NCBI GenBank assembly: GCA_023362775.1
Contig: JALMGJ010000001.1
Location: 92,760,001-92,824,000, forward strand
DNA: 64,000 nt
Reading direction: 5' to 3'
Source of the DNA: Charina bottae
Taxonomy: Eukaryota; Chordata; Lepidosauria; Squamata; Charinaidae
Part shown: positions 1 to 14,500 of the stretch, one piece after another
Layout: the number at the start of each line of letters is the position of its first letter
How positions within the stretch are numbered: the first letter of the stretch is position 1
The notes under the pieces: generated by a model
The model's input: only the letters and a program-made list of their open reading frames with translations
What the model was told of the DNA's origin: nothing
Database searches by the model: none
Position numbers and translations under genes: made by a program

Positions 1-25
1 TTTTTTTGGACTTTACAATCTAGGC

Positions 26-124
26 CAGTGTTTCTCCACCTTACCAACTTTAAGATGTGTGGACTTCAACTCCCAGAATTCCCCAGCCAGCACATCTTAA
101 AGTTGCTAAGGTTGAGAAACACTG
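26..124. mobile_element. Palindromic hAT MITE, copy 1
   Basis: Terminal inverted repeats CAGTGTTTCTC and rc GAGAAACACTG enclose a 99-bp palindromic body (ttaagatgtgtggacttcaa in one arm). An 8-bp duplication atctaggc (18-25 and 125-132) flanks it, which fits hAT. Confidence 0.85.
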
Positions 125-132
125 ATCTAGGC

Positions 133-517
133 TGTGATCCCAGAATTACCTGGTAGAAAGGTACAGTATATTCCTGCTTAGCTTTTCAGCAATCTATTAC
201 TTCAGATTATGTCAAAATTCTGTTATAACAAGTTTGGGAATGGAAAGTACTGTAGTTACTGTATCTTGGCTCCTGTGTGTTCAGAATTTTTTCACTTTCT
301 GGAAAAGCATATCTTAGTTAATGATGGATACAATTTGATGGAAATCCAGCCTTGGTATTTGTTAGCACTGAAATTCATACCTGAGGGAAAAATTAAAATC
401 TTTATATTTTATAGTAGCTGAAATGCTATTTTTTCCTCAAGTATTGGGAAGGTTTATAACCTTTAGAGCAATAAAGCAATAATCTGAGGTAATAGATTGC
501 ATATCAATGATATGCAA
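133..517. other. SELENOI intron, no feature seen
   Basis: Unique-looking AT-rich sequence; no exon, repeat or signal recognised. Confidence 0.5.
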
Positions 518-1410
518 AACTGTGGAGTCCTTGGTGCTCTCTGAGCCTTGTTGTTTTCTTGCAAAGGTTTCATTGCCAGGCTAGGCAACATCTTCAGTGC
601 GAAAAGGGAGTGGAACTTGCTCTCTGTTTATATACCCTGGCTTGTCCTGCCTGTGTTGGTGGGGGGTGTTGTTCTCTCCTTGGTAGTACTTTGATTGGGT
701 TGTTGTTTGCTGCTTGGTTGATTGACTGAATTAATAGTTCCTTGATTAGGGTCTATTGTGTTGTTTGATTGCTCCTCTGCTGCCAATCTTGCTGTTAATC
801 TTTGCCTATCTTGCCTAACCATGACCTAGCCCCAGGTGCAAGGTCACACAGCCACCCTAGAAACATATTTAAGGATTCCCTTACTAACTTTACTCAGACT
901 GAAGAAGCTCCTTGGATAAGGAGTGAAACATTTCTACTGAGAAAATAGAAATCCAGTTGACATGATTCAAGCCACAGACGTTGCCTATCTTGTTGTTGAT
1001 TGCTGGCAAATAGGTGTTCTGGTCTTCTGGCTTTTCTGTTGTCTCTTATGAATGGTATGTAAATGTTGTTTACCTCTATGTGTCTATTGATGGCTGCTTT
1101 GTCTGAGTGCCAAGCTTCCAGGAATTCTCTAGCATTTTTGGATTTGGCTTGGTTTAAGATGCTCACAGTTTCCCAGTTGAAAGTATGGTTAAGTCTGTCC
1201 ATGTGTTGTGAGATTAAGGAGTTTTCATCATGTCTTCTGACTGCTAGTTGGTGTTCATGTATGCGTTCTGCTAGTCTTCTGCTAGTCTGTCCTACATAGT
1301 GGCTGTTACAGTCCTTACACTGTATGTTGTAGATAACTCCTGTTTTTTCTTCTTGGGCTACTGGGTCTTTTGGTTTACTTACAATGTTCTGAAGGGTTTT
1401 GGTTGGTTGG
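518..1410 (-). mobile_element. Penelope-like element fragment with GIY-YIG domain
   Basis: The minus strand encodes a GIY-YIG endonuclease segment ([11 protein letters not shown], then HYVGQT, RRLAERIHEHQ) typical of the C-terminal domain of Penelope-like retroelements. The 3' part (518-810) matches 42.21-42.49 kb. A separate repeat (about 822-981) interrupts it, and the RT domain is missing. Confidence 0.75.
822..981. repeat. 160-bp repeat inserted in the Penelope fragment
   Basis: Nearly identical to 26221-26383 and absent from the matching place in the 42.4-kb Penelope copy. Flanks share tgcctatcttg (near 806-816 and 983-993), a probable 11-bp target duplication. The internal gaaacgtttctactgagaaa-like stretch suggests a tail of another Penelope family. 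Confidence 0.6.
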
Positions 1411-1462
1411 TAGCACACAAACCAACCGTAGCACACAAACCAACCGTAGCACAAAGTACTAC

Positions 1463-2499
1463 CAAGGAGAGTACAACACAGTCTTGTGTTTTCCAGATAA
1501 TTTTGATTTCACTTCCCATCAGCACTAGCTCTGTGCCAAATGGTGAGGAATTATCAGTCTTGCAGTCCAAGACACCAGGAGAATCCCGGGTTGCCTACTT
1601 CAGGCACATTACCAAGGCAGCTTTCAATAAAATTTGTGTTTTCATTGTTGAGCTGCTTCTTCCAAGTGGTAGGGGAAGATCCAATTCCTCCTTTTTGTCC
1701 TATGCTGAAGCTGGAAAGGAACATGAATTGGAATGCACAGATTAAAATTTCAAAAGTAGGAGGAATAGAAGAAGGATGCATTTTCTCAAATAGTTTTGAT
1801 TTGGCAGGGGCAGGGGTCCATGATTTATTTAGAAGCACAGCTAATCACATTATCGAACTGTTTGACTCTCTGTGAGAAGCAGCAAGGCTTCTTCCATTGC
1901 AGCCTCAGGGCTTTGGAGCCCCACCCACCAGGAAATGTATATGTCCTTTTCTGTGCAGCTAATACCTTTCTTTCAGTTTCCAGATTGATTGATCTTGCTG
2001 CTCTTTGTTTTATCTGCATCTTATGTCAATTTTTAATTGTAGTTTAAATTTATCAATATTTTATAGCATCATGCATATACTGCATGGCACTTCACAATTG
2101 GGTGGTGGCGGTTATGAATTCAATGGTAGGTAAATGCTTGCTGATACAAGCAGGTAATGATGTTAGAATAGGTTTTCCACATCATGGTGCCTCTTTGCCA
2201 TTGCCTTCTTCTGGGTTTGTTTTTTTTACTTCCCATCCTAATTTACAGCCCTAGTATTTCCTGGTGGTCTCTCACCCAGGTACAAACCTACTTAGCTTTT
2301 TTGAGGTCAGGCAAGACCAGCTAGCTGCTAACCAGCTGCCGTGACTTATTATTGTCCCAAAACATCAGGAGAGCTCCAGGTTGGATAAGCCTGCAATAGG
2401 ATGAGCCTAATGTTAATGTCTAAAATGTAGCCTTCTTGTTGTGTGACAAATGTTTTCCTAGAGAAAATAATGACTCTTGGAATTATGTCTTTCTTGCAG
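1463..2499. other. SELENOI intron, nothing recognised
   Basis: No exon matching the upstream family segment (the WLAPNLITF region) is present, so that exon lies left of the window. Confidence 0.5.
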
Positions 2500-2574
2500 C
2501 ACCAGATCAAAAGCACGTTCCAAACAAAGTGTGGGTCATAGTGGGTCTCCTCAATTTTGCGGCTTACACTCTAG
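2500..2574 (+). CDS. SELENOI: SELENOI exon (first in window)
   Basis: Acceptor ttcttgcag ends at 2499 and donor gtaaga begins at 2575. The 75 nt read CA-(24 codons)-G and contain [20 protein letters not shown], which matches the family segment before the catalytic motif. It finishes the incoming Ala codon and leaves one base of the Asp that opens the DG motif. Confidence 0.95.
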
Positions 2575-5500
2575 GTAAGAGCTGCTTATTTCCTGTCCAC
2601 TGTGTTTATACCATCAGCAGCATGTTCACAAGCATTTGCAGAAATGTAAAATGTACATGCAAGGCAGAATCTACCTTATGCCTCTTACCACCAATGCTTG
2701 TGGCTGAAATAGGAGAGGATGTTCTCCCCAAAGAGGAGAAGAGATAGAGATCCTGTTCTGTTCTCTGTTGCAAATTCAAATTTCTTCAGAGTAGATAAGT
2801 AGGACAGAAAGTAACTTGAGATGTATTGCTTATGAATATGTATATACAGTATGCCTGCATCATCATGTGAATATGTATGCTTCCATCATGTTCTTTTCTG
2901 TAATGTGTAAGTCACAGCTTTCCAAACTGTGTGTCGCGACACTTTAGTGTGTCGCAACACACAGTCTGGTGTGTGGCCACACAACCCGGAAGCGGCAGCG
3001 GGGGCGTGCATGCTGGCGGCGGCAGTGGTGCACCATCAGCGCTTCCGCGTTTTAGCGGAGGCCGCCGCCGTGCACGCCCGCGTGCCCCCCCGCACTGCCG
3101 CCATGCACGCCCCCGCGCGCGCTCCCGTTGGTGTGTCACCAACGGCGGCACTTTAGAAAGCACTGGTGTAAGTATTAGTGCATTTCTTTTGTCTGCAGGG
3201 GAGGCACCCACCATCTTGGTGAGGACCCCTCCGGTGCGCACTGTATCAATAAAGACTGCTGTCAGCCTTGATTATTTTGTGCTTTGGGTCCTGTGTTGAT
3301 TCCAAACATACTTCTGAAATGTTGTTTCCTCTCCATCTTAGTCTTCTCAAGGGCGAGAAAGGAGATTCTGGAACAGTGTTTCTCAACCTTGGCAACTTTA
3401 AGATGTGTGGACTCCAACTCCCAGAATTCCCCAGCCAGCTATGATTCTGGGAGTTGAAGTCCACACATCTTACAGTTGCCAAGGTTGAGAAACACTGCTC
3501 TGGAAGATGCAAGCACAAAGCCTCAAGCAATTTGTTCTAAGTAATTAGTTTTCTCCTGCAAGCAACTTATTCTGATTGGCTTTTACAAAAGGAAATAAGA
3601 GTATCCACTGTTAGCAAAGTAAAGTGTGAGTACTGTGTGCATAGGAAAAAATACAGCAAGAATGCTTAAACATGAGTGCAAGTATACAAGGCCTTGAGAG
3701 TCCTGTTGTGGAGCAGTTATGGGGCAGTAGCCATTTGAGGAAAACAGTAGGATTTACATCAGGGAAGAGGGAATGTTTTAGGGATTCAGTTAACCACAGT
3801 GTTAAATCAGATCCCTCTTCCTGCCTCATATGACCTCATGCACTCTCAGCTGTTTTTAAGAAGAATGTCACTAGCAAAGGGACCTTGGTTTATGAATTGC
3901 CAGAGCCTCACCAGCTTAGCTCTTAAATCCTTTTGCTTTGATTTCTTTCCTTAGTGTATTTTCCTTCTAATTTTAATCCTAGCCAGTCCATGGAAATGAA
4001 AGCAACCAGTTAACCTTCTCTTTCCCTGTGACATCTCTCTCTCCAGATGGTGTGGATGGGAAACAGGCACGTCGCACCCAGTCCAGCTCCCCACTTGGGG
4101 AACTCTTTGACCATGGCCTGGACAGCTGGGCCTGCATGTTCTTTGTGGTGACCGTGTACTCCACTTTTGGCCGAGGACCCAACGGTGTCAGCGTTTTTGT
4201 CCTCTACCTGCTTCTCTGGGTGGTTTTGTTCTCCTTCATCCTTTCCCATTGGGAGAAGTATAATACAGGGATTCTCTTCTTGCCTTGGGGCTACGATATC
4301 AGCCAGGTGGTAAGTCAGCCAGCCTCTTGCCACACTCACTTCCAAGGGTTGCCTTAACAGTGGGCAGAGAGGCTCCCTTATTTCCCCCAAGCATCTGGCT
4401 TATTTTGACTCTGGGGTTTAGATTTGTTTCATTGGCTTATTTATTATTTATTTATTTATTATTTCAATTTATTCCCCGCCCATCTCCCTTGCAAGGGACT
4501 CTGGGCGGGTTACAACAATTGAAAGTTTAAAAAACTATACAAAATATCATCTAGAAGTACAATAATAATAATAGTAATAATATACAGTAATAAATTATAT
4601 AAATCCAAGATGGATTGGAGACCGTAGTATAGATCGTATTACTACGGGGCCAGCCAACCCCAGGAGGCACTGCCACCTCTGTCATCCCAGGCCCGATGGC
4701 AGAGCCAGGTCTTGAGGGCCTTCCGGAAGGCCAGGAGTGAGGGGGCGAGTCTCACCTCCGGGGGCAAGATGTTCCATAAGGCGGGCGCTATTGCAGAGAA
4801 GGCATGTCTCCTGGACCCCGCCAGATGGAATTCTCTTGTTGAGGGGGTCCGAAGCATGCCCTCTCTGCATGTACGGGTGGGGCGGGCCGACGTTATCGGG
4901 ACGAGACGGTCCCTCAGGTTTTATTACTAGCACTCTCTGGTTAAAGCTCCATTTATGTTATAAACCTCTGTGAGCTTTCTATAGAAGGGCTTGAGATAAG
5001 TTGTGGAAATGATTTGACCCTGGAGTTTTCAAACTTTTTGGTGCCACGACCCTCTGAAACTGCATGAAATTATGTGACACCACAACCTCCCTCATGATTT
5101 CACTGGGATTAGAATTGGGCAAGAGATAAATATACCACTTTTAGTAATTAAAATTATGTGTGTATGTGCATAAAATCAAAAATAGAACCCTACAGCTTTA
5201 TAAAATAAAGTATGTTGGAAATAATCATATTTAAACCATATTTTAAATGGAAAGCATGAACTTGCTCAGTATTGCATAATTCCTGAAATACGGATTTTTA
5301 TTTTTGAGACAGCCATTCTAATTTTTTTGTTCTACATATATTTGGAATGATGCTTGTTCTTTGTAGTGGCAACTGTGGGACATCCGGAAAAAGCAGGAGC
5401 AAATTCTAATAGTGTTGTGGCCTTTTGTGAATGAGCTCAAATAAATTTGCAACCCCATTTCAGATTTGCTCAGAATCCCCTGAGGGGGCTCTGACCTACA

Positions 5501-8500
5501 GTTTAAGAACTCTAATTTAACCTATAAGCAGCAGAGAGGTTCAGACTGACGTGTGTGTGTAATTTACCACTCAGTTCAAGGGCATATTTATGCAGACAAA
5601 TTTCCCGGTTATGGACTAGTGTAGGTTACACAAAATCCCCTCTAAAAAGGTTAAGAAAAATTGTCTTTTATTAAAAAGTCTGCCTGAGCCACCATTCTTA
5701 CGGTTTGCAAACAAAACTAACCGGTAGTTTCCACAAGTGGCAAAATCTAAAGGAAGAATATCTTTTTGCCCTGAATCTTCAACCGGTTTCCATTCATTGC
5801 AAATATGTATAATGGCTATGGCATTATGCAGGCGCTACCTAGGAAGCAAAAGGCATTGCAATGACCTATCAGGCTTGTAGGATTTGATTCATATCCAGAG
5901 AGTTTGAGGAATTGTAGTTATGAAAGTAAGGCATAGGACTATGGAGCAACTACTATTTAGAGATGAAATTTGGCAACCTGTTCTTCCTGATCTCTGTTTA
6001 CTACTGTAGTCCAGTAATCAGTTGGCCTTGAGTAAGTCCCTTGAACTCAGTTGAATGTCAGTTCAAACATTCTATCCAAATGCTGAGAAATGACACAAAC
6101 AATAAAAGCACATTCTCTTTGAGCATAATGAAATTGGTCTGTATAAGAAATTTCTGCATTGATTCATTTGGGCTACATGAACTTACTAAAATATATATTT
6201 ATATATTATATATTATATTATTATCATGAACTGCAAAAAGAAATTAGGACTCCAACTAATTTAAAAAAAAAGATGAAGAAAATGATACTTTTGACCAGCT
6301 TTTAAATTGTGTCCTTAATAAAGCAAGCAGCAGATGCATTTACATTTTTAAAGTACTTTGAAAAATTCTAAGGGATAGATGTTTTGGATAAGACCCTGGC
6401 TTTGGGCACAGGAGGAAGTGGGTGGGGAGCATGTCTCCTCTAAAGTCATGCCTCCTGTGACGTATAATTCTAAGAACCAAAGCATGTGTTTTCCTTCATC
6501 TGCATGTTTCATAGACAAACCATACTGGATGGAATTCATAGTACATTCATCTGAGTACATTCATTGACAGGCATGGGTGCCATAGACTGTGACAGAAGTA
6601 GCTTTGTTTGAGAAACAACACCAACTACAGTTATTTTGGTCAGTGTTATTTGTCCACATCTGCCACTCCTCCCCCTGAAATGCTAGTGGGCAGGCACTTC
6701 CTTTCTGTGCTTCCAGGATGCCCCACTGAACATTCTGAACAGTCACTCACCACGTTGGAACCTTGAAAGAGCCCTTTGCCCTCTTCCATCTGCTGCTTGC
6801 AGGTTTTATTGACTTGGACTTAAATACTTGCATGGCTGAGCAGAGGGGACCTTGATTTTTCTCACACTAACATCTGGTTCCTTGTCCTCTCTACACAATG
6901 CTCACTCATAAATTTGGGAAGAGAAATTGCATTTGAAACCCATTAACAGCTGAAACCTCATACCTGTAAATTAAGAGTATTGGATGAAAAGTTTCTGCCT
7001 GTCCTCCTCTTGGTATGTGATTTCAGGATTCAGCTGGATTGGCCTGTGTGTATATGTCTTTTGTGATATTAAACTTCCTACACTCATGCTCTTAGCCTAT
7101 AGGGTTTGTTCCCAGAAAATGTTAATTTAAAAAAAATACTGGGTCAATTCAGCTCCCCTTCCCTATCCATAAAATTTACCAATCTCTGGATACCTACAGT
7201 ACACCAGCCTCTTGTAAAATGCAAATGAAGGGAAAGGACCACAAGGAACATCTAGTCCAACTCTCTGCGCTCTGCGGGAAAATCAGTTCAGCATCCAGCC
7301 TCTTCTTAAAAACTCACAGCCTTTATAGGCAGACTATTAGCTACTACCAGAAGTGCAAGCTGGGTTTCGAAGAGGCAGAGGAACTAGAGATCAGATTGCC
7401 AACATTCTCTGGATCATGGAAAAAGCAAGAGAGTTCCAGAAAAACATCTACTTCTGCTTCATTGACTACGCTAAATCCTTTGATTGTGTGGATCACAACA
7501 AACTGTGGCAAAGTCTTAAAGAGATGGGAGTACCAGACCACCTTACCTGTCTCCTGAGAAACCTGTACGCGGGTCAAGAAGCAACAGTTAGAACCGGACA
7601 TGGAACAACCGACTGGTTCAAAATTGGGAAAGGAGTACGACAAGGCTGTATATTATCACCCTGCTTATTTAACTTATATGCAGAGTACATCATGAGAAAT
7701 GCCGGGCTGGATGAATCACAAGCCGGAGTTAAGATTGCCGGGAGAAATATCAACAACCTCAGATATGCAGACGATGCCACCCTAATGGCAGAAAGTGAAG
7801 AGGAACTAAAGAGCCTCTTGATGAGGGTGAAAGAGGAGAGTGCAAAAGCTGGCTTGAAACTCAACATTAAAAAAACCCAGATCATGGCATCTGGTCCCAT
7901 CACTTCCTGGCAAATAGAAGGGGAAGAAATGGAAGCAGTGACAGATTTTATTTTCTTGGGCTCCAAGATCACCGCAGACGGTGACTGCAGCCATGAAATT
8001 AAAAGACGCTTGCTCCTTGGGAGGAAAGCTATGGCAAACCTAGACAGCATATTAAAAAGCAGAAACATCACCTTGCCGACAAAGGTCCGTATAGTTAAAG
8101 CTATGGTTTTTCCAGTAGTAATGTATGGCTGTGAGAGTTGGACCATAAGGAAGGCTGAACGCCGAAGAATTGATGCTTTCGAACTGTGGTGCTGGAGAAG
8201 ACTCTTGAGAGTCCCTTGGACTGCAAGGAGGTCAAACCAGTCAATCCTAAAGGAAATCAACCCTGACTGCTCATTGGAAGGACAGATGCTGAAGCTGAAG
8301 CTCAAATACTTTGGCCACCTAATGAGAAGAGAGGACTCACTGGAAAAGACCCTGATGCTGGGAAAGACTGAAGGCAAAAGGAGAAGGGGACGGCAGAGGA
8401 TGAGATGGTTAGATAGCATCACCGATGTAACGAACATGAATTTGAGTAAACTCCGGGAGACAGTGGAGGACAGGAAGGCCTGCCGTGCTATGGTCCATGA

Positions 8501-11500
8501 CGTCACGAAGAGTCGGACACGACTAAACGACTGAACAACAACAAAATTAGCTATTGTATAGATCTTGCTCTCAGGACATTTTCCTTATATTTAAATGAAA
8601 TCCAGGTAGCTGCAGTTATTTATTTCTGGTCTTAGTTTCTGCGGCTGAGGAAGATCTTTCCTGATCATCTTCCCTATGGCATTCTTTTATTTATTTATTT
8701 ATTTATTTAAATTTCTATGACGCCCATCTCCCCCTCAAGGAGGGACTCTGGGCGGTTTACAACCAAACAACATCATTAAAATACAAGAAATATAACAATA
8801 AAAATATAAATACAATAAAATCCAAGTGGCAGATGGTTCTTACAGTGACGCTAAAAATATTTAAAATATTTAAGGCGGCTCTAAGAAATCAGCCATCCCC
8901 AAGTGTGACCACTTTCCTTCTTGCCCCAGGCGAGATCACAGAGCCAAGTTTTTAATTTTTTCCTGAAGTCCAGGAGTGAAGGGGCCTGTCTTATCTCTGG
9001 GGGGAGGGTGTTCTATCGGGCAGGCGCCGCTGCAGACGCCGCTGCAGAGAAGGCTTTTATGTACCCAAACCCTGATACTATGTCTCCCTGCGATCGTCTT
9101 TTCTTCAGACTGAGTACTCCAAGTTCCTTCAGCCTGTCCTCGGAGCTTTCTGGTATATTGATGCTCACTGATTGTTCATATCCCCCACGCTAATCATTTT
9201 GTGAATGGGCAAGTTCCCTGGGTACTGTTTCATGAGAGAGACTTGACCACGCTCTCAAAATATAAGAAGAAAAGACTCCTTTGGGATATTTTCCACCAAC
9301 AACATTCATGTTATATTATAATACATGCAAGAGTTTTTTTATCTCTAGGCAATTTTGTCAATTGGAATTGCTGGATAGATGATTATTATAAAGATCTGTA
9401 ATTCTGTCTTCCTTTCCAGACCATTTCAATTGTATACATAGTGACATCCATCATAGGAGTGGAGGCCTGGTACAGCCCTTTCCTGTTTCATTTTCTATAT
9501 AAAGACCTGTTCGTTGCAATGATTATTGGTAAGAAGATTCTTGCAGAAACCTGTATCTTTCTAATGGCTTTGTGCCAAAACCTAGTATTTCTTTATCAAG
9601 AAAACATTTGCAACTTGTGCTTAATGTAAAAGAGAGTGTCTCACTTAAAACCACTGAGCAATATTAATTGAATAATAAAATAGATTTAACCTGGTGTATT
9701 AAAGTGGCCAAAAGCAAGGAATCTAATGTGAAATGCTATAAATGAGGGTTGCACTTTTTGAGGTAAATGTGAACCATATTTTTGAACTGCAGAGATTATT
9801 AACTTTGACTGGATTAAACTTTCCAAATTGCTTAAGCCTTGGTAAGTATCCGAAATGTTTACTCCAAAACAAATAGATGTTGGTTTGAGGGACAGCTGTG
9901 TCTCCTTGATTTCAAATGGTGATCAGTACGGTAACAAAAGTAGCCAGCAGAAATTCCAGCTTTAATTTAAGTTTTTAAGGTGCTTTAATTCCTTTAACAT
10001 AAACAAAAATACACTGCAGATCTGTTTCAATACGTTTCAGATACTTCAAAACAATGTGATCTGAGTTATGTTAAACACAGTATCTAGTTTAATTTAAAAA
10101 TAGATTAAATGGATATATATTAAAAAGTGTAGAGATTAATTTTCTTGGCAGCAATACAGAAATGGTTTCTACTTCCTTGTTCTGGAATCCAAGTCTGATC
10201 TATAGCTTTGATACCCTAGTTGTCTCCCATCTAAGTACTAACCATGCATAACCCAGCTTAGCTTCCCAAGGCAAGACAAATTCTACCAGATGTTGCTGCC
10301 TGCTAAGACATGAAAATATATGAAAACATATGCAAAACAGTAAAAAAAAAAAAGCCAAATACATGAAAATCTTTTCCTTGACCTTCAGCAGTTTAGTATT
10401 GCAATTCAGATACAGACTTCTTCCAATATGTATTATAAACCTAATCCTAATAGCTGCCCTCTTCTTGCAACAAGTATTTATAATTCTTCATAATGTTACT
10501 TGAGCTAGTATAAAGCAAATATGGTAGAGAGCAGACACATGCACTGTTTATGCATCGGGCTGCTTTTTATTTATTTATTTATTACATTTATATCCCGCCC
10601 ATCTCCCCCACAAGGAGGGACCCTGGGCGGTTCACAACAAGTTTAAAATCAATTAAAACAATAAATATCAATAATAAACAATAATACACACACACATACA
10701 TACACACACACACATACATACACACACACACACATACATACACACACACATACATACATACACGCACCCCCTATATATATATATATTTATATTTATATTT
10801 ATTTATTTTATTTATTTATTATTTAAATTTATCCCCGCCCATCTCCTGGAATAGGGGACTCTGGGCGGTTTACAGGATAATAATGGTTAAAAAACTATAC
10901 ATAAAAATTACAAACCATATAAAATAATTATAAATTATGAATCCAGATGTATAAGATCTTCGTAAAAGGACAGTGAAATCAAGGGATTCGCCATCTCCAT
11001 GATGAACTATCCCTTCCTCCATCCCATGCCAGGCGGCAGAACCAGGTCTTCAGCTCTTTCCTAAAGGTCGGGAGGGAGGAGATCTGTCTTAACTCTGGGG
11101 GCAAGCTGTTCCATAGCGTGGGTGCTGTCATGGAGAAGGCCTGCCTCCTAGACCCCATCAGATGACATTCTCTAATTGATGGGGTACGTAGCAGGGCCTC
11201 TCTGGATGATCGGGTGGGGCGGGTTGATAACATGGGGATAAGACGGTCCCTCAGGTATTCTGGTCCCATGCCGTGTAGGGCTTTAAAGGTGATAACCAAC
11301 ACCTTGAATTGTACCCGGAAGCAAACCGGCACCCAGTGCAGCTCGCGGAGCAACGGTGTTACATGTACAGATCTTGGAGCACCCAATACTGCCCGCGCGG
11401 CCACATTCTGCACCAGCTGAAGCTTCTGGATAGTCTTCAAGGGTAGCCCCATGTAGAGCGCATTGCAATAATCTACATGGGAGATGAGAGCATGAGTGAC

Positions 11501-14500
11501 TGTACGGAGGGCATCACGTTCCAGGAATGGGCGTAACTGGTGCACCAACCGAAGTTGCGCAAAAGCCCTCCTAGCCACGACTGCCACCTGCTCTTCGAGC
11601 AGGAGTCATGAGTCTAGAAGAACCCCCAGATTACGCACCGGTTCTGAACGGGGAAGTGCTACCCCATCGAGAACCAAAGATGATAATTTCCCAGAAGACG
11701 CTGAGCCATCAATCCACAGCCACTCGGTCTTACCAGGGTTCAACTGAAGCCTGTTGTTCCCCATCCAGGCCCTCACAGCCCTCAGGCACTGGGACAGGGT
11801 GGACACTGCATCACTTACTTCACCAGGGATGGAGATATACAATTGAGTATACACACACACATACACTATGCAACTTGATCCAGGAGTGGTAGATCTCATT
11901 TCCCTGGTCGATAAGGCTGGTCAGAGCAGATCTAGTGGACCAGCCAATCCCAAGCTTGGCTATTCCCCTCCCCTCCCCAAGCATGATGACATAACCAGGT
12001 CTTTAAGTTTTTTCTAAAGTCCAGGAGAGAGGGGGCTGATCTTATTTCAGGGGGCAGAATATTCCAAAGGGCGGGGGCTACTGCAGAGAAGGCACGTCTC
12101 CTAGACCCCGTCAGATGGAACTCTCTTGCAGACGGGGTTCGTAGCATGCCCTCTCTGCAGGACCGGGTGGGACGGGTTGATTGAATGGGGATGAGCCGGT
12201 CCTTCAGGTAACCTGGTCCCATGCCATGTAGGGCTTTAAAGGTAATAACCAACACCTTGAATTGAATCCGGAAGCAAACTGGGACCCAATGCAGCTCACG
12301 GAACAAAGGTGTTATATGTGCCGATCTTGAGGCACCTAAAATGGCCCGCGCAGCCGCATTTTGAACCAGCTGAAGCTTCCGGACGCTCTTCAAGGGTAGC
12401 CCTATGTAGAGCGCATTACAATAGTCTATCTGGGAGATGACCAGGGCATGAGTGACTGTTCGAAGGGCCTCTCGTTCCAGGAAAGGGCGTAATTGGCGCA
12501 CAACACGAAGTTGTGCAAAGGCCCTTCTGGCCACGACTGCCACCTGCTCTTCGAGCAGGAGTCGTGAGTCCAAGAGGACGCCCAAATTACGCACCGGGTC
12601 TGTCTGGGGTAGTGCAACCCCATCCAGAACTAAAGATGATAAATTCCTAGACACCGAGGGGCCATTAATCCACAGCCACTCGGTCTTACCAGGGTTCAGC
12701 TGAAGCCTGTTGTTCCCCATCCAGACCCCCACAGACCCCAGGCACTTGGACAGGGTAGTCACATACAACTTTTTTAAAGTTATCTTTGTCAAGGAGGCCA
12801 CAATGGATGAAGTTGTGTTGTGATGTCTCCATGGGGATACAAGTTTGGCCTGTTCACTCCCCTTTTGGGGGGTTTTTTTTTGTGGGGGTAAGCATTAAGG
12901 CTATTGGAGCTTTAATACATTTATTTTATTGCAATTCCCATTCAGAATAAAAAATTGTACACCATTGTTCATCAGTATGAACTGGCTGGAATGACATGCA
13001 GGCCCCAAGTTGCTAACCCCTTGCCTGGAACTATAGCTGCTTTTGAAAGGTAGCAAATAATCATTGTAGTATCATGTTAACGGGCTTGTAAATATTAGGC
13101 CTGAGTGTAATAATAGTTAGTACAAGTCTAAATTATGAGTCACTGTTCCAACTTTAGAATTTTCTCCATTAACAGGGAGTATATAAAATTATCTGAGAAA
13201 TTGATTTCTTTGCCCAGTTCATACATTGCACAAAGTATAATGTGGTTTGCTTGATTATAGTTTAATAGTGTGAATCTGGCCACTTTTGGTTTCTAAACCA
13301 CATTGTATAGTTTATATGTTGTGCTAAACTAATTAGGGTTTAAATAAACCATGGTTGAACTTCCTTTTTTAAAGGAAGAAAAATGTATAAATATTAATGG
13401 AATTCACCCCAAAAGTACTGTCATTAATTTTTGACACTAATTTCTGTGTATCTCAAATGCTGCTTTGATAAATAGCGGTATGCATGGCTCTCAAATAGAG
13501 GGAAAATAATCAGCATAGATTTGGTTGGGTTTTTTGCTTTTGCCTGAAGGAACAAGACAGATTTGTTGGAAGAGTAAGTTGGTTCTTTTTTTTCCCTCTT
13601 AGGCTGTGCCCTTACTGTGACCATTCCCATGAGCTTGAGCAATTACTACAAGTAAGTGTTTTGCATTGTCAAGGGGTAGAGTCCGTGCCATGGAGAGAAT
13701 GGTGAAAAAGCAAAGTGAATTGGGCAAACATCTACTCTCCCTTTGCTTTTCAAGTTCAGAAGGGGCATGGAGATGCCAAGCACTCCATTTCTGGCTGCAG
13801 TGCGAGGCTCCCAACTGCTGTTCAAAAGTTGGTTCTCACCTGCGCCAAATGACCTTGCCTTGGCCCACTCGTTCACCAAGCCCCTCTTTGCTGCCTCCTG
13901 TCCTTCAGAGCCTATGCCAACAGCACCCTGAAGCACTTCTCCTTCTACGAAGCCATGCTGCCTTTCCTCTCGCCAGTCCTGCTTTTCATTTTGTGCACCG
14001 CCTGGATCTTCCAGTCACCATCAGATATCCTGGAGACCCATCCGCGCCTCTTCTATTTCATGGTTGGGACAGCCTTCGCAAATATCTCCGTAAGTTTCAT
14101 CCTTTCTGCTTCAAAGCCAGGCGTTCAAAACGTTCAGCAGGTGCCAGCAGGAGGAAAGGTGCTTTGATTGGCAGTCCATTTGTCTGAGCCACCTTCCCAG
14201 ACCAGGCACCCTTCTAGTCTGCCTCTCTCTCTGATTACAATTCCCACAATTTCCAGCTGACATGGCTGCCAGCAGAGCTAGTAGTTACAGTCCAACACAG
14301 CCTTGAGAAGAGAAACCTAAACAGGAGGGGGGGAGGTGAATACGGTAGAAATTCTCAGGGCCCTATAACAGGGGTGGGCAATTTCCATTGACTTGAGGGT
14401 CATATGTGGTTTACGACAAGACATTGAGGGCTGCTTTCCAGAATTGGGCAGGGCCAGGACCAGGTTTTTGGGCGGGGATTGAAATGAGTGCCTTAAGAAT

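Noticed and set aside
2990..3130. CpG-rich block resembling a promoter island
   Set aside because: It is the core of a hAT-like element with 8-bp duplications, in a SELENOI intron.
7574..8506. 310-codon open frame on the minus strand
   Set aside because: It is the antisense shadow of the BovB RT frame.
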